Assembly (NCBI RefSeq): GCF_000621625.1
Contig: NZ_JHXV01000007.1
Span: forward strand, 1 to 64,000
Length of the DNA stretch: 64,000 nt
Direction: 5' to 3'
Source of the DNA: Crocinitomix catalasitica ATCC 23190
Lineage (GTDB): Bacteria > Bacteroidota > Bacteroidia > Flavobacteriales_D > Crocinitomicaceae
Shown here: one piece after another, positions 9,124 through 17,058 of the stretch
Layout of the letters: every line of letters begins with the position of its first letter
Numbering within the stretch: the stretch's first letter is position 1
The notes under the pieces: generated by a model
Databases searched by the model: none
Told to the model about the DNA's origin: nothing
Seen by the model: only the letters and a program-made list of their open reading frames with translations
Translations under genes and position numbers: made by a program

Positions 9124-10091
9124 TTACTTTTTATAGCAGACTGTATTTCGTTAAGATCTTGTTTGTTCATGCAATCAAAATGTCCTTTAGGGCATTTATC
9201 ATATCCGATTTTAGAACAAGGTCTGCATTTTAATTCGACTTGATGAATTGAATACTTCGCGCCATTTTCTGGTAAATAAGGATACATTCCAAGTTCAGGC
9301 ACTGTATTCCCCCAAATTGACACAATAGGTCTATTAAAAGCTGCAGCAATATGCATTAGACCGGTATCGTGTGTGATTACCTTACTAGATTGTTTTAAAA
9401 TGGATGCGGATTGATTAAGATTTAACTCACCACATAAGTTAATTACATGCTTAAATCCCTTTGCAATGGCTGCTCCGTTTTCACGATCGGTCGGTCCACC
9501 AATCAATACAACAGTTTCTTCTATCGATTCAATAATTGAAATAATTTTGTCATTCGGCATTTTTTTAGTTGCGAATTGACCACCAATTGAAAAGGCAATA
9601 TATTGATTTGATAAACCATATTGCTTAGGATCTACTTCATCCGTTTTTGGAATGAAATAATCTAATCCTTTATGGTCATTTTGAATGTTGAATTTATGAA
9701 GAGCACCGAAATACCTGTCAACAATATGAATGTCTGGTAAAAAATTTAATTTGAGCTTAGCCAAAAGAAACTTTTTCACATTCAATTTATGGAATGATGA
9801 AGATGGTTTTTTTAAGGCATACTTGAGTCTAAAAGACCTTAAGTTTTTATGTAAATCAATGATATGGTCATAATTCTCAGTTTTTAAAGCTGGAATGATT
9901 TCAGTGATTTCTTTTTGGAAACTATAAACTTTGGAAACATGTGGATTCTCTTCTAAAATTCCCGCAAAACTAGCTTTGGTAACAAAGTGGATTTCAGCAT
10001 CTGGAATTCGATTTTTTAAGCATCTAATGATAGGACTGGTGAGCACAATGTCGCCAATAGAACTAAAACGTATGATTAAAAATTTTTTCAC
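9120..10091 (-). CDS. glycosyltransferase family 9 (heptosyltransferase-like)
   Basis: A 323-residue GT-B fold enzyme. The N-terminus KKFLIIRFSSIGDIVLTSPI is the classic GT9 start of WaaF/WaaC/RfaQ-like enzymes. The C-terminal half has the donor-binding part, KVITHDTGLMHIAAAFNRPI followed by VSIWGNT, and a Cys-rich end (CRPCSKIGYDKCPKGHFDCM) usual in Bacteroidota members. Expected role: addition of a sugar to the lipopolysaccharide core or another surface glycan at the cytoplasmic face. No other LPS genes are adjacent, so the acceptor is unknown. It overlaps the thioesterase stop by 4 bp. dtd and rsgA lie upstream on the same strand. Confidence 0.9.
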   Translation of the reverse strand: MKKFLIIRFSSIGDIVLTSPIIRCLKNRIPDAEIHFVTKASFAGILEENPHVSKVYSFQKEITEIIPALKTENYDHIIDLHKNLRSFRLKYALKKPSSSFHKLNVKKFLLAKLKLNFLPDIHIVDRYFGALHKFNIQNDHKGLDYFIPKTDEVDPKQYGLSNQYIAFSIGGQFATKKMPNDKIISIIESIEETVVLIGGPTDRENGAAIAKGFKHVINLCGELNLNQSASILKQSSKVITHDTGLMHIAAAFNRPIVSIWGNTVPELGMYPYLPENGAKYSIHQVELKCRPCSKIGYDKCPKGHFDCMNKQDLNEIQSAIKSN

Positions 10092-10140
10092 CAGTTCAAA
10101 ATTAATTAAATGAATTTAGAATAGAGGTTTGCACTAATTT

Positions 10141-10593
10141 TTATTCCCTCGCTTTCGAATCAATGGATATCGTTACTGGTCCGTCATTTATTAATTCTAC
10201 TTGCATATCAGCCCCGAATTCACCCGATCCAATGGGTTGACGCGTATAATTATTCAATGCTGTTAAAAATGAATTATAGAGCGGTATTGCTATTGAAGGT
10301 GGTGCAGCTTTTATATAAGATGGTCGATTGCCTTTTTTTGTTTTAGCATGAAGGGTGAATTGACTGATGACTAGGATTTCTCCTTGTATATCTAATAATG
10401 ATAAATTCATCTGTTTATCCTCATCTGAAAAAATGCGAAGATTGACGATTTTTTTGGCTAGCCATTCTACGTCTTCGGCAGTATCCTCATGCTCAATACC
10501 AACTAAAATTAATAAGCCAATATCAATTTTACTTTTTATGCTATTATCAATGCTAACAGATGCTGATTTTACACGTTGAATAATAGTACGCAT
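10141..10593 (-). CDS. dtd: D-aminoacyl-tRNA deacylase
   Basis: At 150 residues this is full length. DTD removes D-amino acids (and glycine from tRNA-Ala) mischarged on tRNA. The two active-site signatures are present: SQFTLHAKTKKGNRPS in the middle and the cross-subunit NDGPVTI near the C-terminus (Gly-cisPro). It begins MRTIIQRVKSASVSIDN, as expected. It lies 3 bp downstream of rsgA, which suggests an rsgA-dtd-GT9 transcript. Confidence 0.95.
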   Translation of the reverse strand: MRTIIQRVKSASVSIDNSIKSKIDIGLLILVGIEHEDTAEDVEWLAKKIVNLRIFSDEDKQMNLSLLDIQGEILVISQFTLHAKTKKGNRPSYIKAAPPSIAIPLYNSFLTALNNYTRQPIGSGEFGADMQVELINDGPVTISIDSKARE

Positions 10594-10596
10594 GAC

Positions 10597-11544
10597 CTAT
10601 TTGTAAATATCTTTTCTAAATGTTTCTGCCTCATCATCACCCATCATTTTAACGTAGTTAAGATAGCGACTTTCAGCGATTTCACTTTCAAAAAAGGCTT
10701 GTTTAATAGCGCAGTTCGGTTCGTTAATATGCTGACAGTTGTTAAACTTACATTGGTCGATTAATGCACGCATTTCTGGAAAGTAATGCGATAGAATTTT
10801 TTTATCAAAGTCAATCAAACCAAAAGCTCGAATGCCAGGTGTGTCAATTATATATCCGCCAGTTTTAAGCGGGAACATTTCAGCAAAGGTTGTTGTATGT
10901 AATCCTGACGAATGACTTTCAGAAATATTTGCTGTTCGCAAATTAAGATTGTTATCTAAAGAGTTTACTAAGGTTGATTTTCCGACACCACTATGGCCTC
11001 CGAACATCACTTTTTTGCCTTTAATTTCCTCTTTTAAAAATTCAACTGATGCTTCACGATTGGCAGAGATTGTAATACATCTATAACCTGCAGTTTCGTA
11101 TATGTTTTTGGTTTCGTCCAATAATTGTAATTCTGGTGCTCCGTATAAATCTATTTTATTGAATAGAATGGTAATTGGAATGTGATAAGCTTCTGCCGTA
11201 ACAAGAAATCTATCAATAAATCCAGTTTGTGTCTGCGGCGCAACTAAAGTGACAATTAAGTATACATGATCAATATTCGCAGCTAGAATATGAGAACGTT
11301 TACTGAGGTTGATTGATTTTCGAACGATATAATTTCTACGTGGAAGTATTTTTTTAATCACACCTACCGATGCATCTTCTTCTTCAATAGAAAATTCTAT
11401 TTCATCGCCTACTGCAACAGGGTTGGTGGATTGAATACCGGCCATTCTAAGTTTGCCTCGTATTCTACAATCCCACAATTGTCCATTGGTGTCGATGACT
11501 TTATACCAACTCCCCGTCGATTTTATTACTGTTCCTTTTTTCAG
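10597..11544 (-). CDS. rsgA: ribosome small-subunit GTPase RsgA, probable non-ATG start
   Basis: A circularly permuted GTPase that checks late 30S maturation. Visible parts are an OB-fold (KGTVIKSTGSWYKV then WDCRIRGKLRMAGIQSTNPV, VGDEIEF), a G domain in G4-G1-G3 order (FNKIDL, GHSGVGKSTLVNSL, DTPGIRAFG), and a C-terminal zinc knuckle (CKFNNCQHINEPNCAI). The OB-fold begins upstream of the first plausible TTG (11478). The homologous frame is open back to CTG at 11542-11544, giving CTG AAA AAA GGA, where relatives have ATG-Lys. No in-frame ATG, GTG or TTG exists before the upstream stop, so the start is CTG (or a rare ATT) if the gene is intact. An out-of-frame ATG lies near 11570. Confidence 0.88.
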   Translation of the reverse strand: MKKGTVIKSTGSWYKVIDTNGQLWDCRIRGKLRMAGIQSTNPVAVGDEIEFSIEEEDASVGVIKKILPRRNYIVRKSINLSKRSHILAANIDHVYLIVTLVAPQTQTGFIDRFLVTAEAYHIPITILFNKIDLYGAPELQLLDETKNIYETAGYRCITISANREASVEFLKEEIKGKKVMFGGHSGVGKSTLVNSLDNNLNLRTANISESHSSGLHTTTFAEMFPLKTGGYIIDTPGIRAFGLIDFDKKILSHYFPEMRALIDQCKFNNCQHINEPNCAIKQAFFESEIAESRYLNYVKMMGDDEAETFRKDIYK

Positions 11545-11672
11545 AATTCTTTTTTTGTAAAAATATACATTAATTCTTTTTAAACCCTTTGTTTATCTTA
11601 AAACATAAATGCTTTGCAGGAACCAATTAAAAACGGTGTCAACATAGCGTGCAGGTTTTAATGCAAATATAT

Positions 11673-11680
11673 TAACTTTG
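11673..11680 (+). promoter_or_regulatory. -7 box candidate of the GT2 gene, near-leaderless
   Basis: TAACTTTG fits TAnnTTTG and ends six bases before ATG 11687, which would give a very short or absent 5' leader. No clear TTTG lies at the right distance upstream, so this is tentative. Confidence 0.35.
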
Positions 11681-11686
11681 GCTGCT

Positions 11687-12403
11687 ATGCATAAATTATC
11701 GATTATTATTCCTGTGTTTAATGAAGAGGCCACTATAGCAAAGGTAATTGATGTTGTGTCAAACTTAAAATTGATCAACAATATACAGAAAGAGATAATC
11801 ATAATTAATGATGCATCTAACGATAAAAGTAAAAAGGCGATTGAACAGGCGATTAAAGAGGTGGGTTCAGAAAATATACGCTTAATCAATCATGCTAAAA
11901 ACACAGGTAAAGGTGGTGCTATTCAAACGGGCATTCAATTAGCAACTGGAGATTATACAATCATTCAAGATGCTGATTTGGAATTGGATCCAAATGAAAT
12001 AAATAGATTATTAGAAAAAGTCGAAAATAAAGAAGCCGATATTGTTTATGGTTCGCGGTTTTTAAACAAGGAAAGTTCGGGCGGAACAGGATTAAGCAAT
12101 TTGGCAAATAAGGTATTAACTGGAATGTCAAATGTAATTTTTCGAATAAAAATAACAGATATGGAGACCTGTTATAAATTAGTGCCTTCTCCTTTATTTA
12201 AATCTTTAAAACTGGTAGAAAAACGATTTGGATTCGAACCAGAAATCACTGCGAGACTTGCAAAGCATAGAGATTTAAGATGGGCAGAAGTAGCAATTAC
12301 TTATCAGGCGCGAACAGAGGAGCAAGGAAAAAAAATTGGGTGGAAAGATGGTTTCAGAGCCATGTGGTGCATTCTTAAATACGGCTTGTTTACTAGGAAA
12401 TAG
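11687..12403 (+). CDS. glycosyltransferase family 2 (polyprenyl-phosphate sugar transferase type)
   Basis: A soluble GT-A enzyme of about 238 residues. The N-terminus LSIIIPVFNEEATIAKVIDV and the nucleotide-binding EIIIINDASNDKS are GT2 hallmarks. GKGGAIQTGIQLATGDYTII carries on to the metal-binding QDADLELDPNE. The remainder (YGSRFLNK, ITDMETCYKLV, KRFGFEPEITARLAK) matches the dolichyl-phosphate mannose/glucose synthase-like group. No C-terminal membrane helices are present. ATG 11687 is chosen over a TTG three codons earlier because the TTG lies inside the -7 box. Confidence 0.9.
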   Translation: MHKLSIIIPVFNEEATIAKVIDVVSNLKLINNIQKEIIIINDASNDKSKKAIEQAIKEVGSENIRLINHAKNTGKGGAIQTGIQLATGDYTIIQDADLELDPNEINRLLEKVENKEADIVYGSRFLNKESSGGTGLSNLANKVLTGMSNVIFRIKITDMETCYKLVPSPLFKSLKLVEKRFGFEPEITARLAKHRDLRWAEVAITYQARTEEQGKKIGWKDGFRAMWCILKYGLFTRK

Positions 12404-12488
12404 TTGGTTTCTTTTGAGGAAAATTAACTTGATTATAGAGTATACTAAGACAATCGTTATTACATTTACTGCTTAGAACTTAGATAAA

Positions 12489-12911
12489 GTGAGCAAAAAA
12501 CAAGAGAAATATGATAAAGCCTATTTGCGTATGGCGCAAGAATGGGCAAAATTATCACATTGTAAACGTAAGCAAGTAGGCGCTTTAATCGTCAAAGATC
12601 ATACAATAATATCTGATGGGTACAATGGAACGCCTTCGGGATTTACAAATGCCTGTGAGGACGAGAATGGTGAAACGCAATGGTATGTGCTGCATGCCGA
12701 AGCAAATGCCATCTTAAAAGTTGCAAAATCAACACAAAATGCAAAGGGAGGAACACTTTATATCTCTTTATCACCTTGTCGTGAGTGCAGCAAATTAATT
12801 ATTCAAGCTGGTATTGTTCGTGTTGTATATAAAAACGAGTATAAAGACACTTCAGGAATTGAGTTCTTAGAAAAATTCGGAATTGAAGTAGCGCATATTA
12901 ATGAAATATAA
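12489..12911 (+). CDS. deoxycytidylate (dCMP) deaminase, GTG start
   Basis: A 140-residue zinc enzyme that converts dCMP to dUMP for thymidylate synthesis. The zinc site is complete: His69-Ala-Glu71 (HAEAN) and Cys97/Cys100 (PCREC). The substrate loop SDGYNGTPSGF is also typical. The start is GTG at 12489. The following MSKKQEKYDKAYLRMAQEWA aligns with the usual family N-terminus. The stop codon abuts the ATG of the S41 protease gene (0 bp gap), indicating an operon. Confidence 0.92.
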   Translation: MSKKQEKYDKAYLRMAQEWAKLSHCKRKQVGALIVKDHTIISDGYNGTPSGFTNACEDENGETQWYVLHAEANAILKVAKSTQNAKGGTLYISLSPCRECSKLIIQAGIVRVVYKNEYKDTSGIEFLEKFGIEVAHINEI

Positions 12912-14528
12912 ATGGAAGAGCTAAAACAAGATGAGATTGTAGGAAAAGAAAAACAAAGTAATTATGTTTTTTTGATTCCACTTTTAATGGGGTTGACCTT
13001 GGCCGCTGGTATTTGGTTGGGGACGATGTTTATTCCTACAGGAGGAAATTCTCAGCAGGTTATTGACGACGGTTCAAATAAGTTCAACACTATTTTGGGC
13101 ATGATTGAGGCGCGGTATGTTGATACGGTGAATCATGAAGAGTTAATTGAAAGTTCAATTGAAGGGGTGATAAAGAAATTAGACCCACACAGTGCCTACA
13201 TTCCAGCTAAAGATTTGGTGCGCGTGAATGAACAATTGGAAGGGAAATTTGGAGGCGTTGGCATCCGTTTCTTGATTCATGACGATTCTTTAGTCGCAAC
13301 GGATGTGCTTGAAGATTCACCTTCAATTAGAGCGGGTATGTTACCAGGGGATAGATTGATTCAAGTGGATGGAGAGAATATAACAGGACCGGAAGTTACC
13401 AATCAAAAGGTGATGACAATGCTGAAAGGATTAGAAGGAACTGAAGTTAAAGTTAAGGTTTTCCGTAATGGTGAAACAAAAGATTTATCAATTGTAAGAG
13501 GATCGATTCCTGTGAGCAGTATTGATGTTGCTATTATGTTAGACGACGAGGTTGGTTTTATCAAGCTAAACAGTTTCACTAAAATGGCAGGGTATGAATT
13601 CCAAGAAGCGGCAAATAAATTATTGCAACAAGGCATGAAAAAATTGATTTTTGATTTGCGAAATAATGGCGGTGGATATATGTCTGAGGCTACTGAAATT
13701 GCTGATCATTTCTTAAAATCCGGAAATTTGATTGTTTATACTGCCGGTCGAATGAGTAAACGAGAAGAGTATTATTCGTCTGATAGAGGAATTTTAGAAA
13801 ATGTAGAAGTGACAATTTTAATTAATTCACTTTCTGCTTCTGCCAGTGAAATTGTTGCAGGTGCTATTCAAGATAATGACAGAGGAATGATAATGGGTCG
13901 CAGATCTTTTGGTAAAGGATTGGTGCAAGACCAGCAAAATTTAAAAGATGGCAGTGCTTTAAGATTGACAATCTCTAGATATTATACACCAACCGGTCGT
14001 TCAATTCAGAAACCATATGGCGAAGGGGTGAATTATGAGAACGATTATTACGATCGGATTGAGCATGGTGAATTATTGAATGAAGACAGTGTAAAAGTAA
14101 ATGAGAAACTAAAATATACAACAAAAGGTGGCCGTACAGTTTATGGTGGTGGCGGAATTTATCCAGATATTTTTATTCCGAATGATACAGCAGGTGCGTC
14201 ATATTATTTAACGGAGCTTTATTATAACGGTGTTTTCAACCATTATGCGATCAATTATTTAGATCAGAATAGAACGAAGTTTAAAGACTTTGAAGATTTT
14301 AATCGACGTTATGTTGTAAGCCAATCGATGTTCGATCGTTTTATTAAGTACGCTGAAAAGTACAAGGTAGAGAAAAAGCCGAGCGATATTGAAATTTCAA
14401 ATTCAGTGATCAGAAATAGAATGAAAGCAGAAATAGCACGTCATTTATGGAGAGAAAGTGGTTATTATGCTGTTTATTTGAAAGACGATCTCGATGTACA
14501 AGAAGCACTAAACAGTTTTAGAAAATAG
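12912..14528 (+). CDS. C-terminal processing peptidase, S41 family (Ctp/Prc-like)
   Basis: A 538-residue membrane-anchored periplasmic serine protease. The membrane segment is at about 17-40. A PDZ domain at about 108-198 (GGVGIRF, GMLPGDRLIQVDG) is followed by the S41 catalytic domain at about 205-380. The Ser-Lys dyad is visible: Ser308 in NSLSASASEIVAGA and Lys335 in RSFGKGLVQ. Family role: trimming or degrading periplasmic and outer-membrane substrates from their C-termini. It is directly fused in transcription to dCMP deaminase upstream. The ArsM-like gene follows 4 bp downstream. Confidence 0.92.
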   Translation: MEELKQDEIVGKEKQSNYVFLIPLLMGLTLAAGIWLGTMFIPTGGNSQQVIDDGSNKFNTILGMIEARYVDTVNHEELIESSIEGVIKKLDPHSAYIPAKDLVRVNEQLEGKFGGVGIRFLIHDDSLVATDVLEDSPSIRAGMLPGDRLIQVDGENITGPEVTNQKVMTMLKGLEGTEVKVKVFRNGETKDLSIVRGSIPVSSIDVAIMLDDEVGFIKLNSFTKMAGYEFQEAANKLLQQGMKKLIFDLRNNGGGYMSEATEIADHFLKSGNLIVYTAGRMSKREEYYSSDRGILENVEVTILINSLSASASEIVAGAIQDNDRGMIMGRRSFGKGLVQDQQNLKDGSALRLTISRYYTPTGRSIQKPYGEGVNYENDYYDRIEHGELLNEDSVKVNEKLKYTTKGGRTVYGGGGIYPDIFIPNDTAGASYYLTELYYNGVFNHYAINYLDQNRTKFKDFEDFNRRYVVSQSMFDRFIKYAEKYKVEKKPSDIEISNSVIRNRMKAEIARHLWRESGYYAVYLKDDLDVQEALNSFRK

Positions 14529-14532
14529 TACT

Positions 14533-15582
14533 ATGAATGATATTCACGAATCGGTTCAAGATTATTACGGTAAAGAACTTAAAAGTTCAGACGACCTAAA
14601 AACGAATGCTTGTTGCACATTAACTGCTCCTCCGACGTATATTATGGAGGCGTTAAATAAAGTGCATGACAAAGTTCAGTCTACTTATTATGGATGTGGT
14701 TTAACAATTCCTTTGCAAGTTGAAGGACTGCGTATTCTTGATCTTGGTTCGGGTAGTGGACGCGATTGTTATATCGCCAGTCAATTGGTTGGTGCAAATG
14801 GTTCAGTGGTTGGTGTAGACATGACCGATGAGCAACTTAAAATAGCCAACGATCACAAAGCTTATCATGCTGATTTATTTGGTTATGACAATGTTGAATT
14901 TATAAAAGGTAATATTGAATCCTTAGATGAATTAAATTTTGAAGCCAATAGTTTTGATTTAATTATCTCTAACTGCGTTTTAAATTTGGTGAATGATAAG
15001 CAGAAAGTGCTAAAAGATATTCATAATTTACTTAAACCAAGTGGTGAATTCTATTTCTCTGATGTGTATAGTGATTGTCGCATTCCAGTTGATTTACAAA
15101 ACGATAAAGTATTGTGGGGAGAGTGTTTATCAGGCGCGCTTTATTGGAATGATTTTCTAAATTTTGCTAAGAAATCTGGATTTACTGATCCGCGTGCTGT
15201 TGAGAACAAGCCAATTACAATCGACAATAAAGAATTAGAGGAAAAAGTGGGAAATATTTCCTTTTTCTCAGTGACTTATCGTTTGTTTAAAATCGCTGAA
15301 TTAGAAAGTGATTGTGAGGATTACGGTCAAGCTGTTGTCTATAACGGTACAATTCAAGGTGCGCTTTCAGCGTATGATTTGGATGATCATCATCACTTTC
15401 CAAAAGGTAAAATGATGTTGGTTTGTGGAAATACATACCGTATGTTGAATGATACACGATTTAAAGATCATTTTACGTTCTACGGATCTTGGGACACGCA
15501 TTACGGCATTTTTGAAGGTTGTGGTGGTGCAATGCCATTTAACGTAAATGGAGCAGATACTGAAGCCGCTTCTTGTTGCTAA
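14533..15582 (+). CDS. arsM: ArsM-like arsenite S-adenosylmethionine methyltransferase
   Basis: A 349-residue SAM methyltransferase. The SAM motif is LDLGSGSGRD (69-78). Cysteines fall where ArsM enzymes bind As(III): Cys27/Cys28 (NACC), Cys148 (IISNCVLNLV) and Cys198 (LWGECLSGALYW). A C-terminal domain (about 255-335) and a terminal Cys-Cys pair complete the protein. ArsM converts arsenite to methylated arsenicals. No arsR, arsB or arsC lies nearby; the gene follows the S41 protease by 4 bp, so arsenic-responsive control is not evident. A related methyltransferase role on another thiol substrate cannot be excluded. Confidence 0.82.
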   Translation: MNDIHESVQDYYGKELKSSDDLKTNACCTLTAPPTYIMEALNKVHDKVQSTYYGCGLTIPLQVEGLRILDLGSGSGRDCYIASQLVGANGSVVGVDMTDEQLKIANDHKAYHADLFGYDNVEFIKGNIESLDELNFEANSFDLIISNCVLNLVNDKQKVLKDIHNLLKPSGEFYFSDVYSDCRIPVDLQNDKVLWGECLSGALYWNDFLNFAKKSGFTDPRAVENKPITIDNKELEEKVGNISFFSVTYRLFKIAELESDCEDYGQAVVYNGTIQGALSAYDLDDHHHFPKGKMMLVCGNTYRMLNDTRFKDHFTFYGSWDTHYGIFEGCGGAMPFNVNGADTEAASCC

Positions 15583-15674
15583 TTTTATTCAATTTTTTTC
15601 TTTATTTGATTCTTCTCGCCAGTCTAAATTGAAATTAGATTGATTATATTGTCATGTACCTTTAAGAATTTTAA

Positions 15675-16325
15675 ATGGAGAACATGAATCCTAAAGTAGA
15701 TGAGTTTTTAGAAAAGACAGAAAGATGGCAAGAAGGCTTAACCAAGCTGCGTGCTATTTTACTCGATTGTCAACTTGATGAAACGTTAAAATGGAGACAA
15801 CCTGCATATACATACAATAAGTCTAATATTGCCATTATTGGTGGGTTCAAAGACTTTTTTGTACTCAGTTTTTTTAAAGGTGTGCTCCTTGGAGATCCCG
15901 AAAAAATACTCGTTCAACAAGGTGAGAATACGCAATCGGCGCGGGTACTTCAATTCAAAAATGCCAGTGAAGTTGATGCGCTTAAAGAGACGATTAAAGC
16001 CTATGTTTTTGAAGCGATAGAAGTTGAAAAGGCCGGTTTAAAAGTCGAATTTAAATCAAGTACAGACTTGGTTTATCCGGAAGAATTATTGGAAGTGTTT
16101 GAAGCCAATCCAGCTTTTAAAACAGCTTTTTTTGCCTTAACGCCCGGTCGACAAAAAGCTTATAATTTGTTTTTTACAGGTGCTAAACAGGCCAAAACAC
16201 GAGCGGCAAGAGTAGGAAAGTACCAACAAAGGATAATGGATGGCATAGGCATTAACGACTGTACATGTGGTTTAACCAAACGCAAGCCCAATTGTGATGG
16301 GTCTCATAAGCAATTGGAACGATAG
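15675..16325 (+). CDS. YdeI/DUF1801-family protein with C-terminal CDGSH motif
   Basis: A 216-residue protein. Residues about 1-115 form the DUF1801/YdeI fold (DETLKWRQPAYTY, GFKDFFVLSFFKG). Residues about 130-190 are the YdeI 'bacteriocin-protection' helical region (PGRQKAYNLFFTGAKQAKTR). The last 22 residues contain C-T-C-G-L-T-K-R-K-P-N-C-D-G-S-H, an exact match to the CxCx2(S/T)x3PxCDGxH pattern that binds a [2Fe-2S] cluster in CDGSH/mitoNEET proteins. The fusion suggests a redox- or iron-sensing function, but this is inference. It is separated from arsM by about 90 bp. Confidence 0.85.
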   Translation: MENMNPKVDEFLEKTERWQEGLTKLRAILLDCQLDETLKWRQPAYTYNKSNIAIIGGFKDFFVLSFFKGVLLGDPEKILVQQGENTQSARVLQFKNASEVDALKETIKAYVFEAIEVEKAGLKVEFKSSTDLVYPEELLEVFEANPAFKTAFFALTPGRQKAYNLFFTGAKQAKTRAARVGKYQQRIMDGIGINDCTCGLTKRKPNCDGSHKQLER

Positions 16326-16364
16326 TGGTTATAAACTTAAATTAATCAACCTAAAACAAAATAA

Positions 16365-16799
16365 ATGGCGTCAATAAGTACTTATTTAAATTTTAACGGG
16401 AATTGTGAAGAAGCCTTCAATTTTTACAAATCAGTATTTGGTGGTGATTTCACTTTTATAGGTCGATTTAGCGAGATTCCAGCTAGTGATGAATATGTTG
16501 TTCCGGAAGCTGATAAAGATAAAATAATGCATGTGTCGTTGCCTATTGGTAAGAGTGTTTTAATGGGAAGTGATACTGGTTCATCATGGTCGTCGAAATT
16601 TATACAAGGGAATAATTTTTCAATTTCTATTCGTGCAAACTCAAAAAGTGAAGCGGATAAATTATTTGGAGAATTGTCAAAAGGTGGAAAGATTACCATG
16701 CCATTAAATGATACTTTTTGGGGTGATTATCACGGGATGTTGATCGATCAATTTGGTATTAGTTGGATGGTGGGGTTTGACCAAACAAATCAAGGTTGA
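16365..16799 (+). CDS. VOC-superfamily protein, PhnB-like
   Basis: A 144-residue glyoxalase/bleomycin-resistance-fold protein. The opening MASISTYLNFNGNCEEAFNF and the FYKSVFGGDF segment are typical of the PhnB/DUF1338-type VOC group. GDYHGMLIDQFGISWMVGF is the conserved C-terminal strand. These proteins are often annotated as 3-demethylubiquinone methyltransferase-like, but no activity can be inferred here. It probably shares a transcript with the YdeI-like gene 39 bp upstream. Confidence 0.88.
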   Translation: MASISTYLNFNGNCEEAFNFYKSVFGGDFTFIGRFSEIPASDEYVVPEADKDKIMHVSLPIGKSVLMGSDTGSSWSSKFIQGNNFSISIRANSKSEADKLFGELSKGGKITMPLNDTFWGDYHGMLIDQFGISWMVGFDQTNQG

Positions 16800-16865
16800 A
16801 AAAACGAATTTTAGAGCGGGTTGATTAAAGTTTAGTGGGTGCTGAATAGTTGAGGCTTATTCGCT

Positions 16866-16976
16866 TTAGGGATAGCAGTGGATATCCTTTTGTCTTTCCC
16901 AACGGGTTGGGGAAGGCAAAAGATTAGAGCGAATAGCCCGACGCCAATACAATTTATTGGATAGGCGGAAAGCCCT
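16866..16976 (+). repeat. dispersed repeat family 1, copy 2
   Basis: TTAGGGATAGCAGTGGATAT then CCTTTT, a hairpin arm (TTTCCCAAC / GTTGGGGAAG), then AAAAGATTAGAGCGAATAGC and CCG. The outer blocks match the copies at 3530 and 56884 while the hairpin sequence differs. It lies between the converging VOC and Na/Pi genes. Confidence 0.75.
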
Positions 16977-16998
16977 AAAACAAATAAATAGAAAGCAC

Positions 16999-17030
16999 AA
17001 AAAAAGGAATGGTCATAAAACCATTCCTTC
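16999..17030 (-). terminator. intrinsic terminator of the Na/Pi cotransporter gene
   Basis: On the minus strand the stem AAGGAATGGT / ACCATTCCTT is followed by a T-run (A-run on the plus strand at about 16999-17005). It lies 28 bp after the stop of the Na/Pi gene. Confidence 0.85.
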
Positions 17031-17058
17031 CGTAATTATAATTGTTTTAAAGGAGTGC

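Noticed and set aside
10576-10764. Plus-strand frame across the dtd/rsgA junction
   Set aside because: Lies entirely opposite two well-supported genes; no promoter or homology.
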